A stretch of DNA of 64,000 bases from Geobacillus thermodenitrificans subsp. thermodenitrificans DSM 465 (GTDB taxonomy: Bacteria; Bacillota; Bacilli; Bacillales; Anoxybacillaceae). The position numbers and the translations under genes were made by a program. Below, piece after piece: positions 38,134 through 48,034 of the stretch. The stretch spans positions 124,001 to 188,000 of the forward strand of contig NZ_AYKT01000001.1 of the NCBI RefSeq assembly GCF_000496575.1, given 5' to 3'. Position 1 is the first letter of the stretch. Each line of letters starts with the position of its first letter. The notes under the pieces were generated by a model, which was given only the letters and a program-made list of their open reading frames with translations, did not search any database and was not told the DNA's origin.

Positions 38134-41100
38134 ATGAAGACAAGACGAATTCGCAAAGTGCTCGTAGCTAACCGCGGGGAGATCGCCATCCGCGTTTTCC
38201 GCGCCTGCACGGAGCTTGGCATCCGCACCGTGGCCATTTACTCGAAGGAAGATGTCGGCTCATACCACCGCTATAAAGCGGATGAAGCGTATTTAGTCGG
38301 TGAAGGAAAAAAGCCGATTGAGGCGTATTTGGATATTGAAGGCATCATTGAGATTGCCAAGGCCCACGATGTCGATGCGATTCACCCAGGATATGGGTTT
38401 TTGTCAGAAAATATTCAATTTGCTAAACGGTGCCGTGAAGAAGGAATTATTTTTATTGGCCCGAATGAGAACCATTTGGACATGTTCGGCGACAAGGTGA
38501 AAGCGCGCCATGCGGCGGTGAACGCTGGCATTCCGGTCATTCCGGGCAGCGACGGGCCGGTCGACGGCCTTGAGGACGTTGTCCGCTTCGCCGAAGCGCA
38601 CGGCTATCCGATCATCATTAAAGCAGCACTTGGCGGCGGTGGGCGCGGCATGCGCATCGTCCGTTCGAAGTCGGAAGTTAAAGAAGCGTTTGAGCGTGCC
38701 AAATCGGAAGCAAAAGCGGCGTTTGGCAGCGATGAGGTGTATGTTGAAAAGTTGATCGAAAATCCAAAGCACATTGAAGTGCAAATTTTAGGTGACTATG
38801 AAGGAAATATCGTTCACCTTTATGAACGCGACTGCTCGGTGCAGCGCCGCCACCAAAAAGTCGTCGAAGTCGCGCCGAGCGTCTCGCTGTCGGACGAGCT
38901 GCGCCAACGTATTTGCGAGGCAGCGGTTCAGCTTATGAGAAGCGTCGGTTATGTCAATGCCGGCACGGTCGAATTTCTCGTTTCGGGTGATGAGTTTTAT
39001 TTCATCGAAGTCAACCCGCGCATTCAAGTCGAGCATACGATCACCGAGATGATTACTGGAATTGATATCGTCCAGTCGCAAATTTTAATTGCTGATGGCT
39101 GTTCGCTTCATAGCCATGAAGTCGGCATTCCGAAGCAGGAAGACATCCGCATTAACGGTTATGCCATTCAGTCGCGGGTGACGACGGAAGACCCGCTCAA
39201 TAACTTTATGCCAGATACTGGGAAAATCATGGCGTATCGCTCCGGTGGGGGCTTTGGTGTACGTTTGGACGCCGGCAACGGTTTCCAAGGGGCAGTCATT
39301 ACGCCGTATTACGATTCCTTGCTCGTCAAATTGTCGACATGGGCGTTGACGTTTGAGCAGGCAGCAAGAAAAATGCTGCGCAACTTGCGCGAGTTCCGCA
39401 TTCGCGGTATTAAAACGAACATTCCGTTCTTGGAAAATGTCGTCCAACATCCGAAGTTTTTATCAGGCGAATACGATACGTCGTTCATCGATACGACGCC
39501 GGAACTATTCGTGTTCCCACGCCGGAAAGACCGCGGAACGAAAATGCTCACTTACATCGGCACAGTGACGGTCAATGGATTCCCAGGCATCGGCAAAAAG
39601 AAAAAGCCGGTGTTTGACAAGCCGCGCTTGCCAAAATTGAGCGAGGCAGAGCCGATCCCGGCCGGAACGAAGCAAATTTTGGACAAGCATGGCCCCGAGG
39701 GGCTTGTCCGCTGGATTCAAGAACAGCCGCGGGTGCTCTTGACCGATACGACGTTCCGGGACGCTCATCAGTCACTGTTGGCGACACGAGTCCGCACGGT
39801 CGATTTAGTGCGTGCAGCCGAGCCGACGGCGCGCTTATTGCCGAATTTATTCTCGCTTGAAATGTGGGGCGGGGCGACGTTTGATGTGGCGTATCGCTTT
39901 TTAAAAGAGGATCCGTGGGATCGGCTTCTGAAGCTGCGCGAGCGCATCCCGAACGTGTTGTTCCAAATGTTGCTCCGTTCTGCCAACGCCGTAGGCTACA
40001 AAAACTATCCGGACAACGTCATCCGCGAGTTCGTCGAAAAATCGGCGCATGCTGGCATCGATGTGTTCCGAATTTTCGACAGTTTAAACTGGGTGAAAGG
40101 AATGACGGTGGCGATCGACGCCGTCCGGCAGAGCGGCAAAATCGCTGAAGCGGCGATTTGCTATACGGGTGATATTTTAGATCCGAGCCGGTCGAAATAC
40201 AATTTGGATTACTATAAGGCCCTTGCGAAAGAGCTTGAACAGGCGGGTGCGCACATTTTGGCCATTAAAGATATGGCGGGGCTCTTGAAGCCGCAGGCGG
40301 CGCATGTGCTCATTTCCGCGCTCAAGGAAACAGTCGACATTCCGATTCATTTGCATACGCACGACACGAGCGGTAACGGCATTTATACGTACGCGAAAGC
40401 GATTGAAGCCGGCGTTGATATTGTTGATGTCGCCATCAGTTCGATGGCCGGCTTAACGTCTCAGCCGAGCGCCAATACGCTTTACTATGCGCTTGAAGGG
40501 ACCGAGCGGGCGCCGGAAGTCGACATTTACGGTCTTGAGCAGTTGGCGCGCTATTGGGAAGATGTGCGCAAGTTTTATCAAGAATTTGAAAGCGGCATGA
40601 ACGCGCCGCATACGGAAGTGTACATGCACGAAATGCCAGGCGGCCAATACAGCAACTTGCAGCAGCAGGCGAAAGCGGTCGGTCTCGGCGATCGGTGGGA
40701 TGAAGTGAAAGAAATGTACCGCCGCGTCAACGACTTGTTCGGCGATATTGTCAAAGTGACGCCGTCATCGAAAGTCGTCGGCGATATGGCGCTTTACATG
40801 GTGCAAAACAACTTGACGGAACAAGACATTTTCGAGCGCGGCGAAACGCTGAACTTCCCTGATTCAGTCGTCGAGCTGTTTGAAGGATATTTAGGCCAGC
40901 CGCACGGCGGATTCCCGAAAGAGTTGCAGCGCATTATTTTAAAAGGACGCGAGCCGATCACTGTCCGTCCGGGGGAACTGCTCGAGCCGGTTGATTTTGA
41001 GCAAATGAAAAAAGAGCTGTATGACAAGCTTGGCCGCGAAGTGACCGACTTTGATGCCATTGCGTACGCCCTTTATCCGAAAGTGTTTCTTGAATATGCA

Positions 41101-41577
41101 GAAACGGTGGGAAAATACGGCGATGTGTCTGTACTCGATACACCGACGTTCTTGTATGGCATGCGCCTTGGCGAGGAAATTGAAGTGGAAATCGAGCGCG
41201 GAAAAACGTTGATCGTTAAGCTTGTGTCGATCGGCCAGCCGCAGGCGGACGGTACACGCGTCGTCTACTTCGAGCTGAACGGTCAACCGCGTGAAGTTGT
41301 CATCCGCGATGAAAGCATTAAAACCGCAGTCGTTGAGCACATTAAAGCGGATCGGACGAACCCGAACCATATTGCGGCGACGATGCCGGGTACGGTCGTT
41401 AAAGTGCTTGTCGAAAAAGGGGAAAAAGTCGACAAAGGGGACCATTTAATGGTCACGGAAGCAATGAAAATGGAAACGACCGTGCAAGCACCGTTTGCCG
41501 GTGTTGTCAAAGACATTTACGTCAAAAGCGGCGATGCGATTCAGGCAGGCGATTTGCTCATCGAGTTGTCCAAATAA
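38134..41577 (+). CDS. pyc: Pyruvate carboxylase
   Basis: This 1147-aa multidomain enzyme carboxylates pyruvate to oxaloacetate with ATP and bicarbonate, refilling the TCA cycle. Domain order: biotin carboxylase (about 1-455; GGGGRGMRIV loop, RDCSVQRRHQKVVE, EVNPRIQVEH), carboxyltransferase (about 530-800; DTTFRDAHQSLLATR), the allosteric/PYC-specific domain, and the biotin carrier (about 1075-1147; EAMKMET with the biotinylated Lys). AAAGGAGG precedes the ATG. In B. subtilis its activity is modulated by DarB and c-di-AMP; darB is at 8.6 kb. Confidence 0.97.
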   Translation: MKTRRIRKVLVANRGEIAIRVFRACTELGIRTVAIYSKEDVGSYHRYKADEAYLVGEGKKPIEAYLDIEGIIEIAKAHDVDAIHPGYGFLSENIQFAKRCREEGIIFIGPNENHLDMFGDKVKARHAAVNAGIPVIPGSDGPVDGLEDVVRFAEAHGYPIIIKAALGGGGRGMRIVRSKSEVKEAFERAKSEAKAAFGSDEVYVEKLIENPKHIEVQILGDYEGNIVHLYERDCSVQRRHQKVVEVAPSVSLSDELRQRICEAAVQLMRSVGYVNAGTVEFLVSGDEFYFIEVNPRIQVEHTITEMITGIDIVQSQILIADGCSLHSHEVGIPKQEDIRINGYAIQSRVTTEDPLNNFMPDTGKIMAYRSGGGFGVRLDAGNGFQGAVITPYYDSLLVKLSTWALTFEQAARKMLRNLREFRIRGIKTNIPFLENVVQHPKFLSGEYDTSFIDTTPELFVFPRRKDRGTKMLTYIGTVTVNGFPGIGKKKKPVFDKPRLPKLSEAEPIPAGTKQILDKHGPEGLVRWIQEQPRVLLTDTTFRDAHQSLLATRVRTVDLVRAAEPTARLLPNLFSLEMWGGATFDVAYRFLKEDPWDRLLKLRERIPNVLFQMLLRSANAVGYKNYPDNVIREFVEKSAHAGIDVFRIFDSLNWVKGMTVAIDAVRQSGKIAEAAICYTGDILDPSRSKYNLDYYKALAKELEQAGAHILAIKDMAGLLKPQAAHVLISALKETVDIPIHLHTHDTSGNGIYTYAKAIEAGVDIVDVAISSMAGLTSQPSANTLYYALEGTERAPEVDIYGLEQLARYWEDVRKFYQEFESGMNAPHTEVYMHEMPGGQYSNLQQQAKAVGLGDRWDEVKEMYRRVNDLFGDIVKVTPSSKVVGDMALYMVQNNLTEQDIFERGETLNFPDSVVELFEGYLGQPHGGFPKELQRIILKGREPITVRPGELLEPVDFEQMKKELYDKLGREVTDFDAIAYALYPKVFLEYAETVGKYGDVSVLDTPTFLYGMRLGEEIEVEIERGKTLIVKLVSIGQPQADGTRVVYFELNGQPREVVIRDESIKTAVVEHIKADRTNPNHIAATMPGTVVKVLVEKGEKVDKGDHLMVTEAMKMETTVQAPFAGVVKDIYVKSGDAIQAGDLLIELSK

Positions 41578-41612
41578 AAAAACATTGATCTTGGCACAAG
41601 CCGGTTTCCTAA

Positions 41613-41646
41613 AAAAGGGATGCCCAACATTTGTGGGCATCCCTTT
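41613..41646. terminator. Bidirectional terminator pyc / ctaA
   Basis: A 14-bp perfect stem (41613-41626 with 41633-41646) has A-run and T-run flanks, lying between convergent pyc and ctaA. Confidence 0.92.
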
Positions 41647-41663
41647 TATGCAACGAGTGAGCG

Positions 41664-42617
41664 TTATTTTAGTGGCGCCGATGCCGTGTCCTCGACCGAC
41701 CGACCCGCGGCTGTCGCCGGCCGGCGGCGGGTGCGGAGCGCCAAGAGCAGTAAATAGCTGAGCACGCCGAATAGACAGGAGATGAAAAAGGCGTGCGCCA
41801 AGGAGATATACAAGTTCAACTCGGTAAAAACGACAAGCGCGCCGGTCACCATTTGCGCAAGAACAAGAAGAAGAGAGATGATCCATCCGTAATAAATGAC
41901 CGGCTGTTCGCGGTAATAACGGGCGGCATGCACCGTTGCAACAGCGATCCAAATGATGATAACGGCAGCCGCCAGACGATGCCCCATTTGCACCCATTCG
42001 TGAAACTGCACGGGGAGGAGGCGTGACTTCGAGCACAGCGGCCAGCTCGGACAGGCAAGACTGGCATTCGTATGGCGGACAAGCGCTCCAGTATAAACGA
42101 CCAAGTACGAATAGATGATGATGCCATAAATATGGAACCGCATTTGGCCGTCAAGCTGAAGCGAAGTGGCAGAAAACTTTTTGTCAACTTCGAAAATAAG
42201 CAATGTCAACAACAGCACAGCAGCAAATGAGATGAGCGAAATACCAAAATGTAACGCCATAACGAAATCGGACTGCCCCCACACAACCGCGGCGGCGCCA
42301 ATTAATGATTGCAAGACGAGAAAAACAAAAGAGAGAACGGCTAAAGGCTTTGTTTCCCGCACATGCCCCATGACCCGCCATGACCGAATGCAAAGAATGA
42401 GCACCATGATGGCGGCAAGCCCGGAAACAAGGCGATGGCTCAGTTCGATCACGAGTTGGGGTGTAATGTCATCCGGTATCCATTGGCCGTGGCACAGCGG
42501 CCATGATCGGCCGCAACCCATGCCGGAGTCCGTTTTTGTCACGAGTGCTCCGCCGATCAGCACAAACAGCATCGCCACCGTTGTTGTCGAGGCAAACCAT
42601 TTTAATGAACGTTGCAA
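41664..42617 (-). CDS. ctaA: Heme A synthase
   Basis: CtaA (317 aa) hydroxylates the C8 methyl of heme O to form heme A for the aa3/caa3 oxidase. Eight membrane segments in two four-helix halves are visible. Motifs: [37 protein letters not shown], the second-half [15 protein letters not shown] with the cysteine pair, and QMGHRLAA. The start is TTG 42617, about 6 nt after AAGGTGA, matching the B. subtilis N-terminus; the in-frame extension to 42659 is not supported. Divergent from ctaB as in B. subtilis. Confidence 0.93.
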   Translation of the reverse strand: MQRSLKWFASTTTVAMLFVLIGGALVTKTDSGMGCGRSWPLCHGQWIPDDITPQLVIELSHRLVSGLAAIMVLILCIRSWRVMGHVRETKPLAVLSFVFLVLQSLIGAAAVVWGQSDFVMALHFGISLISFAAVLLLTLLIFEVDKKFSATSLQLDGQMRFHIYGIIIYSYLVVYTGALVRHTNASLACPSWPLCSKSRLLPVQFHEWVQMGHRLAAAVIIIWIAVATVHAARYYREQPVIYYGWIISLLLVLAQMVTGALVVFTELNLYISLAHAFFISCLFGVLSYLLLLALRTRRRPATAAGRSVEDTASAPLK

Positions 42618-43005
42618 AATCTTCACCTTCTTGTATTGAGAAATTATGATTTTGTCCATATTAGTAAAGTAATGAAGTTTATCGCAATCATCGGCATGTC
42701 AAGCCAAGTCTATTTTACACGATGACGCCATGAAACACAAAATGACGTTTGCATATTGAATAAGTCACTTAAGTTTGCTAGAAATATTAATGGGACAAGC
42801 GTATGAACCGATTTCTATGTCAGGCATTCAAAAATTTGACACAAATTATTCAAAAAAAGTTCACATGATCTGAAAAAAATGTGATTTAATATAAAGAGAA
42901 AACAAATCTTTTTGTTCTTTTTTCGTATTGGATAGAATGTTAAGCAATAAGCAATATGATGGCGCTGTTCTCATCACGGATGGCGCAGCGAGGAGGAACA
43001 GGAGA
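42618..43005. other. ctaA-ctaB divergent regulatory region
   Basis: This 388-base AT-rich gap separates the divergent cta units. It has TTGACA on the minus strand at 42698-42703 toward ctaA, TTGACA on plus at 42836-42841, and TCACA...TGTGA half-sites at 42862-42885 ahead of TTTAATATAAAG. TTTGTG-like stretches resemble ResD sites, which control ctaA in B. subtilis, but the matches are loose. No gene is seen. Confidence 0.4.
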
Positions 43006-43929
43006 ATGGCCGATTTGAAAGCGGTGCAAGAAGCCGATGTTCGGCAGCGCCCGCAGGCAAGCATAAAGATGTTTTGGAAAGAGTTATCGGCAGTTGTGAA
43101 AATCGGAATCGTTAATTCCAACTTGATCACGACATTTGCCGGAATGTGGTTGGCGTTTTATTTTACTGGAGAGCGATTTTTAGAAAACTTGCATATCGTC
43201 TTTTTCACGCTGTTCGGGGCGGCGCTTGTCATCGCCGGATCGTGCAGCATTAACAATTTTATAGACCGCGATATTGACCAGCATATGGAGCGGACGAAAA
43301 CGCGGCCGACGGTGACGGGGACGATGGAGCCGCGGCGGGTGCTTTGGCTTGGGGTGACGCTTGTTGCCATCGGGACGATGAGCCTGCTCATGACAACGGT
43401 TACGGCTGCAATTGTCGGGCTGATCGGCGTGGTGACTTACGTTTTCCTGTATACGCTTTGGACGAAGCGCAACTATACGCTTAACACCGTTGTCGGCAGC
43501 ATCTCTGGTGCTGTACCCCCGGTGATCGGCTGGACAGCGGTCGATTCGGATTTCCATATCGTTCCGCTCATCTTGTTTTTAATCATGTTTTTATGGCAGC
43601 CGCCTCACTTTTTGGCTCTAGCGATGAAGCGGTGTGAAGAATACCGGGCTGCCGGCATCCCGATGTTGCCGGTCGTTCATGGCTTTGAGATGACGAAGCG
43701 GCAAATCATCGTCTGGGTGGCATGTTTGTTGCCGCTGCCGTTTTATTTGTTTTCGCTCGGCATCCCGTTTTTAATAGTCGCAACGGTGCTGAATGTCGGG
43801 TGGTTGCTGTTAGGCCTATGGGGCTTGAAAATGAAAGACGACATCAAGTGGGCCAAGTTGATGTTTGTCTACTCGCTCAACTATTTGACGATTTTGTTCG
43901 TGGCGATGGTCATCGCCACGATTTGGTGA
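43006..43929 (+). CDS. ctaB: Protoheme IX farnesyltransferase (heme O synthase)
   Basis: CtaB (307 aa) adds a farnesyl group to heme b, giving heme O, the substrate of CtaA. It is a UbiA-family prenyltransferase with about nine membrane segments. The first Asp-rich motif reads [19 protein letters not shown], and the second is around [18 protein letters not shown] 43006 follows a strong GAGGAGG...GGAG site; an upstream in-frame TTG at 42928 would add a non-conserved extension. Confidence 0.93.
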   Translation: MADLKAVQEADVRQRPQASIKMFWKELSAVVKIGIVNSNLITTFAGMWLAFYFTGERFLENLHIVFFTLFGAALVIAGSCSINNFIDRDIDQHMERTKTRPTVTGTMEPRRVLWLGVTLVAIGTMSLLMTTVTAAIVGLIGVVTYVFLYTLWTKRNYTLNTVVGSISGAVPPVIGWTAVDSDFHIVPLILFLIMFLWQPPHFLALAMKRCEEYRAAGIPMLPVVHGFEMTKRQIIVWVACLLPLPFYLFSLGIPFLIVATVLNVGWLLLGLWGLKMKDDIKWAKLMFVYSLNYLTILFVAMVIATIW

Positions 43930-43937
43930 ACAGGTTA

Positions 43938-43962
43938 AAATTCTTTCTTCGTGAAAGAATTT
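43938..43962. repeat. Perfect inverted repeat between ctaB and ctaC
   Basis: AAATTCTTTC (43938-43947) and GAAAGAATTT (43953-43962) form a 10-bp stem with a 5-base loop and no T-run. It may be an operator or an mRNA-stabilising hairpin. Confidence 0.5.
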
Positions 43963-44011
43963 ATATACATTTATCCATTATCCATCAAAGAAAGAGGGGT
44001 TTGATTAGGCT

Positions 44012-45082
44012 ATGAAGAAAGGGCTACGGAACTGGCGCTTATTTTCCTTGTTTGGGATGATGGCGCTGTTGCTCGCCGGCTGCGGCAAGCCGTTTTTGTC
44101 GACGCTTCAGCCTGCCGGTGAAGTAGCGAACATGCAGTATTCGCTCATGTTGTTGAGCACGTCGATTATGGTGCTCGTCATTGTTGTCGTAGCGATCATC
44201 TTCGTCTACGTTGTGATCCGCTTCCGGCGGCGGAAAGGGGAAGAAAATAAAATTCCGAAGCAAGTGGAAGGGAACCATAAACTGGAAATTATTTGGACTG
44301 TCATTCCGATTATCCTCTTGCTTATTTTAGCGGTGCCGACGGTAGCGGCGACGTTTAAGTTGGCGGATGTAAAGCCGATGAATGACAAAAACCGCGATAA
44401 AGACACGGTTGTTGTCAACGTGCGCGCCAATTTGTACTGGTGGGAGTTTGAATACCCGGATTATGGCATTATTACGAGCCAAGATTTAGTCGTGCCGACG
44501 AACGAAAAAGTCTACTTTAATTTGGTGGCGTCGGATGTTAAACACTCGTTCTGGATTCCGGCCGTTGGTGGCAAAATCGACACGAACACGGACAATAAAA
44601 ACCAGTTTTGGCTCGTCTTTGACCAAAAAGCGACAGACAAAGCAGGCGGTGTCTTCTACGGCAAATGTGCTGAGCTTTGTGGTCCGTCTCATGCATTGAT
44701 GGATTTCAAAGTGCGCCCGCTGCCCCGTGCAGAGTTTGATGCATGGGTAGAAAAAATGCAAAAAGCGGAAAATCCGGTTGTGACCGATCCGGTTGCTAAA
44801 CAAGGGGAAGAAATCTTCAATAAAAGCTGTATTGGCTGCCATGCGGTGTCGCCGGTAGACAATCGTCCGGAGCAAGCGCGTACAGCGCCGAACTTGGCGG
44901 GCTTCGCTGACCGTGAACGGATTGCCGGCATTTTGGAACACAATGAAGAAAACTTAAAAAGATGGCTGAAAGACCCTGAAGGTGTGAAACCTGGAAATAA
45001 AATGACGGGTACATATGGCCAGCTGACAGAAGAACAGCTTGATGCATTGACAAAATATTTAATGAGCTTAAAAGTGGAATAA
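44012..45082 (+). CDS. ctaC: Cytochrome caa3 oxidase subunit II with cytochrome c domain
   Basis: The 356-aa protein carries electrons into the oxidase. It is a lipoprotein (lipobox LLAGC, Cys about 24) with two membrane helices (about 42-68 and 89-112). The CuA domain (about 125-240) has the ligands in CAELCGPSHALM. The C-terminal cytochrome c domain (about 255-356) binds heme at CIGCH with Met ligand in GNKMTG. This fusion defines the caa3 type used with cytochrome c-free shuttling in Bacillus. AGAGGGG precedes the ATG. Confidence 0.96.
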   Translation: MKKGLRNWRLFSLFGMMALLLAGCGKPFLSTLQPAGEVANMQYSLMLLSTSIMVLVIVVVAIIFVYVVIRFRRRKGEENKIPKQVEGNHKLEIIWTVIPIILLLILAVPTVAATFKLADVKPMNDKNRDKDTVVVNVRANLYWWEFEYPDYGIITSQDLVVPTNEKVYFNLVASDVKHSFWIPAVGGKIDTNTDNKNQFWLVFDQKATDKAGGVFYGKCAELCGPSHALMDFKVRPLPRAEFDAWVEKMQKAENPVVTDPVAKQGEEIFNKSCIGCHAVSPVDNRPEQARTAPNLAGFADRERIAGILEHNEENLKRWLKDPEGVKPGNKMTGTYGQLTEEQLDALTKYLMSLKVE

Positions 45083-45104
45083 GGCATAAAAGGGAGGTTT
45101 CGCT

Positions 45105-46973
45105 GTGAGTACGATCGCTCGCAAAAAGGGCGTTGGGGCCGTTTTATGGGATTACCTGACGACGGTCGACCATAAAAAGATCGCCCATCTGTATTTGATC
45201 TCTGGTGGCATTTTCTTCCTGCTTGGCGGTCTTGAGGCGTTGTTTATCCGCATTCAGCTTGCGAAGCCGAACAACGATTTTCTTGTTGGCGGCTTGTACA
45301 ACGAAGTGCTGACGATGCACGGGACGACGATGATTTTCTTGGCTGCCATGCCGCTTGTTTTCGCGTTTATGAATGCGGTCGTGCCGCTGCAAATCGGCGC
45401 ACGCGATGTTGCATTTCCGTTTTTAAACGCGCTTGGTTTTTGGCTCTTTTTCTTCGGTGGGGTGTTTTTAAACTGTTCATGGTTTTTAGGCGGCGCTCCT
45501 GACGCAGGTTGGACATCGTATGCGTCGTTGGCGCTCGATTCGAAAGCGCACCATGGTGTTGACTTTTACACCCTTGGGTTGCAAATTTCAGGCTTGGGGA
45601 CATTAATAGGCGGAATTAACTTTCTTGTTACGATTATTAACATGCGCGCTCCAGGCATGACGTTTATGCGTATGCCGATGTTCACTTGGGCGACATTTGT
45701 GACGTCTGCGCTCATCTTGTTCGCGTTTCCGCCGTTGACGGTTGGATTGATTTTCTTGATGATGGATCGATTGTTTGGTGGAAACTTTTTCAATCCGGCT
45801 GCTGGCGGTAATACGATCATTTGGGAGCATTTGTTCTGGGTGTTCGGCCATCCGGAAGTATACATTCTTGTATTGCCAGCATTCGGTATTTTCTCGGAAA
45901 TTTTCGCGACATTCTCTCGTAAACGGCTGTTTGGCTATTCATCAATGGTATTTGCAACGGTGCTCATCGCCTTCTTAGGATTCATGGTGTGGGCGCACCA
46001 TATGTTTACGGTCGGAATGGGGCCGATTGCGAACGCCATCTTTTCTGTCGCAACGATGACAATTGCGGTGCCGACAGGAATTAAAATTTTCAACTGGCTA
46101 TTTACAATGTGGGGCGGGAGCATCAAGTTTACGACGCCGATGCATTATGCGGTGGCCTTCATCCCATCGTTCGTTATGGGTGGGGTAACCGGCGTTATGC
46201 TGGCAGCGGCAGCGGCTGACTATCAGTATCATGACAGCTATTTCGTTGTTGCCCACTTCCATTACGTCATTGTCGGTGGGGTTGTGTTTGCCTTACTTGC
46301 TGGTACGCATTACTGGTGGCCGAAAATGTTTGGCCGCATGCTAAACGAGACACTTGGCAAAATTACGTTCTGGCTGTTCTTTATCGGATTCCATTTAACG
46401 TTCTTTATCCAGCATTTCCTTGGCTTAATGGGAATGCCGCGTCGCGTGTTCACATTCTTGCCGGGGCAAGGGTTGGAGACCGGTAACTTCATCAGTACGG
46501 TCGGAGCGTTCTTTATGGCGGCCGCAACGGTTGTTTTACTCATTAACATCGTGATTTCGGTAAAAGGTGAAAAAGCGCCGGCCGATGCATGGGGTGACGG
46601 CCGCACGCTCGAATGGGCGATCGCTTCGCCGCCACCAGTATACAACTTTGCCCAATTGCCGCTTGTTCGCGGGTTAGATCCTCTCTGGCTTGAAAAAATG
46701 GAAGGGAAGAAGGAATTGACGCCAGCTGAGCCACTTGGCGACATTCATATGCCGAACTCGTCATTCCTGCCGTTTATCATGTCGTTCGGCTTGTTTGTGG
46801 CGGCATTTGGCTTTACGTACCATCAAGAGACGGCTTGGGGCTTGCCGGTGGGTATTCTCGGCTTGCTCATTACGTTCGGTTCGATGTTCTTGCGCTCAGT
46901 GATTGATGATCACGGTTTCCACATTCATAAAGAAGAAGTACTTGAACTTGAGAAGAAGGGGGCGAACGCCTGA
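45105..46973 (+). CDS. ctaD: Cytochrome caa3 oxidase subunit I
   Basis: Subunit I (622 aa) holds low-spin heme a and the heme a3-CuB centre where oxygen is reduced. Twelve or more membrane helices are visible. Landmarks: LTMHGTTMIF (heme a ligand), WVFGHPEVYILVLP (CuB His and cross-linked Tyr), WAHHMFTVG (two CuB His) and VAHFHYVIVGG (heme ligands). The start is GTG 45105 after GGGAGG. Its stop overlaps the ctaE ATG by one base. Confidence 0.97.
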   Translation: MSTIARKKGVGAVLWDYLTTVDHKKIAHLYLISGGIFFLLGGLEALFIRIQLAKPNNDFLVGGLYNEVLTMHGTTMIFLAAMPLVFAFMNAVVPLQIGARDVAFPFLNALGFWLFFFGGVFLNCSWFLGGAPDAGWTSYASLALDSKAHHGVDFYTLGLQISGLGTLIGGINFLVTIINMRAPGMTFMRMPMFTWATFVTSALILFAFPPLTVGLIFLMMDRLFGGNFFNPAAGGNTIIWEHLFWVFGHPEVYILVLPAFGIFSEIFATFSRKRLFGYSSMVFATVLIAFLGFMVWAHHMFTVGMGPIANAIFSVATMTIAVPTGIKIFNWLFTMWGGSIKFTTPMHYAVAFIPSFVMGGVTGVMLAAAAADYQYHDSYFVVAHFHYVIVGGVVFALLAGTHYWWPKMFGRMLNETLGKITFWLFFIGFHLTFFIQHFLGLMGMPRRVFTFLPGQGLETGNFISTVGAFFMAAATVVLLINIVISVKGEKAPADAWGDGRTLEWAIASPPPVYNFAQLPLVRGLDPLWLEKMEGKKELTPAEPLGDIHMPNSSFLPFIMSFGLFVAAFGFTYHQETAWGLPVGILGLLITFGSMFLRSVIDDHGFHIHKEEVLELEKKGANA

Positions 46974-47593
46974 TGCACGTAGAGGAAAAACTGACGCCCG
47001 AGACGTTCCCGGCGGCGCCGGAACGAGCCACTCTTGAGGGGAAAAATAAATTTCTTGGTTTCTGGCTGTTTTTAGGCGGAGAGACGGTGTTGTTCGCCTC
47101 TCTCTTCGCCACCTATTTAGCGCTCAAAGACAAAACGAACGGTGGCCCTTCCGGTGAAGAACTGTTCCAAATGCCGATTGTGTTTATGGCAACGATGCTT
47201 CTGTTAACGAGTAGCTTAACGAGCGTTTACGCCATTTACCATATGAAAAACTTTGATTTTCAAAAAATGCAACTTTGGTTTGGCATTACCGTGTTGCTTG
47301 GCGCCGGATTTTTGGCCTTGGAAATTTATGAGTTTTATGAGTATGTTCATGAAGGCCATAAGTTTACGTCCAGCGCTTTCGGCTCTGCGTTTTACACACT
47401 TGTTGGCACGCACGGTGCTCACGTTGCGTTTGGGTTGCTTTGGATTTTAACGTTGATGATTCGCAACGCCAAGCGCGGGTTAAATTTATACAATGCCCCG
47501 AAGTTTTACGTCGCGAGCCTTTATTGGCACTTTATCGACGTCGTCTGGGTGTTCATTTTTACCGTTGTATACTTAATGGGAATGGTGGGGTGA
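46973..47593 (+). CDS. ctaE: Cytochrome caa3 oxidase subunit III
   Basis: Subunit III (206 aa) has five membrane helices and stabilises the oxidase core. Typical stretches: FLGFWLFLGGETVLFASLF, LALEIYEFYEYVHEGH with the conserved acidic residue, LVGTHGAHVAFGL and the C-terminal YWHFIDVVWVFIFTVVYL. The ATG shares its first base with the last base of the ctaD stop, indicating translational coupling; AGAAGGGGGCG is the ribosome-binding site. Confidence 0.96.
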   Translation: MHVEEKLTPETFPAAPERATLEGKNKFLGFWLFLGGETVLFASLFATYLALKDKTNGGPSGEELFQMPIVFMATMLLLTSSLTSVYAIYHMKNFDFQKMQLWFGITVLLGAGFLALEIYEFYEYVHEGHKFTSSAFGSAFYTLVGTHGAHVAFGLLWILTLMIRNAKRGLNLYNAPKFYVASLYWHFIDVVWVFIFTVVYLMGMVG

Positions 47594-47597
47594 ACGT

Positions 47598-47930
47598 ATG
47601 ACGAACCAAATGAATTCAGGAAATGAGCGCGTCGACTTAGCGTACCGCCGTCGGAAAAATGCGGAAGAAATGCGTCATCAAGTGATTGCTTTCGTGCTGA
47701 TGATTTTATTGACGCTCATCGCTTTTGCTGCGGTTGGTTACGAAGAGTTTTCCCACTGGTTTGTCATTCCGTTTATTTTGCTTTTAGCTGGTGTACAAGT
47801 AGCGTTTCAGCTGTACTATTTCATGCATATGAGCCATAAAGGGCATGAATTTCCAGCCTTGTTTATATATGGCGGCGTGCTTGTCATGTTAGTTCTCGTC
47901 TGGGCGTTTTCGACGATCGTTTGGTGGTAG
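47598..47930 (+). CDS. ctaF: Cytochrome caa3 oxidase subunit IV
   Basis: Subunit IV (110 aa) is a small three-helix membrane protein of the caa3/aa3 oxidases. It starts 4 nt after ctaE, has a basic N-terminus (AYRRRKNAEEMRHQVIAF), then FQLYYFMHMSHKGHEFPALF, typical of the family, and a last helix ending TIVWW. It closes the ctaBCDEF unit, with a terminator behind it. Confidence 0.94.
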   Translation: MTNQMNSGNERVDLAYRRRKNAEEMRHQVIAFVLMILLTLIAFAAVGYEEFSHWFVIPFILLLAGVQVAFQLYYFMHMSHKGHEFPALFIYGGVLVMLVLVWAFSTIVWW

Positions 47931-47936
47931 ACACAA

Positions 47937-47972
47937 GGGGGGAATCGGTATGGATGCCGGTTTCCCTTTTTT
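47937..47972 (+). terminator. Terminator after ctaF
   Basis: GGGAA (47940-47944) pairs with TTCCC (47962-47966) with further inner C-G pairs, then six T. Confidence 0.75.
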
Positions 47973-48034
47973 AATAGCTGTTATCCTGCCGCATGTAGTA
48001 TAATGGGAAAAGGACAAAGCAGGAGGAGATTCCT

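Noticed and set aside
42618-43005. ResD or CRP/FNR-type boxes between ctaA and ctaB
   Set aside because: Half-sites exist but spacing and sequence fit no consensus well enough to call a site.
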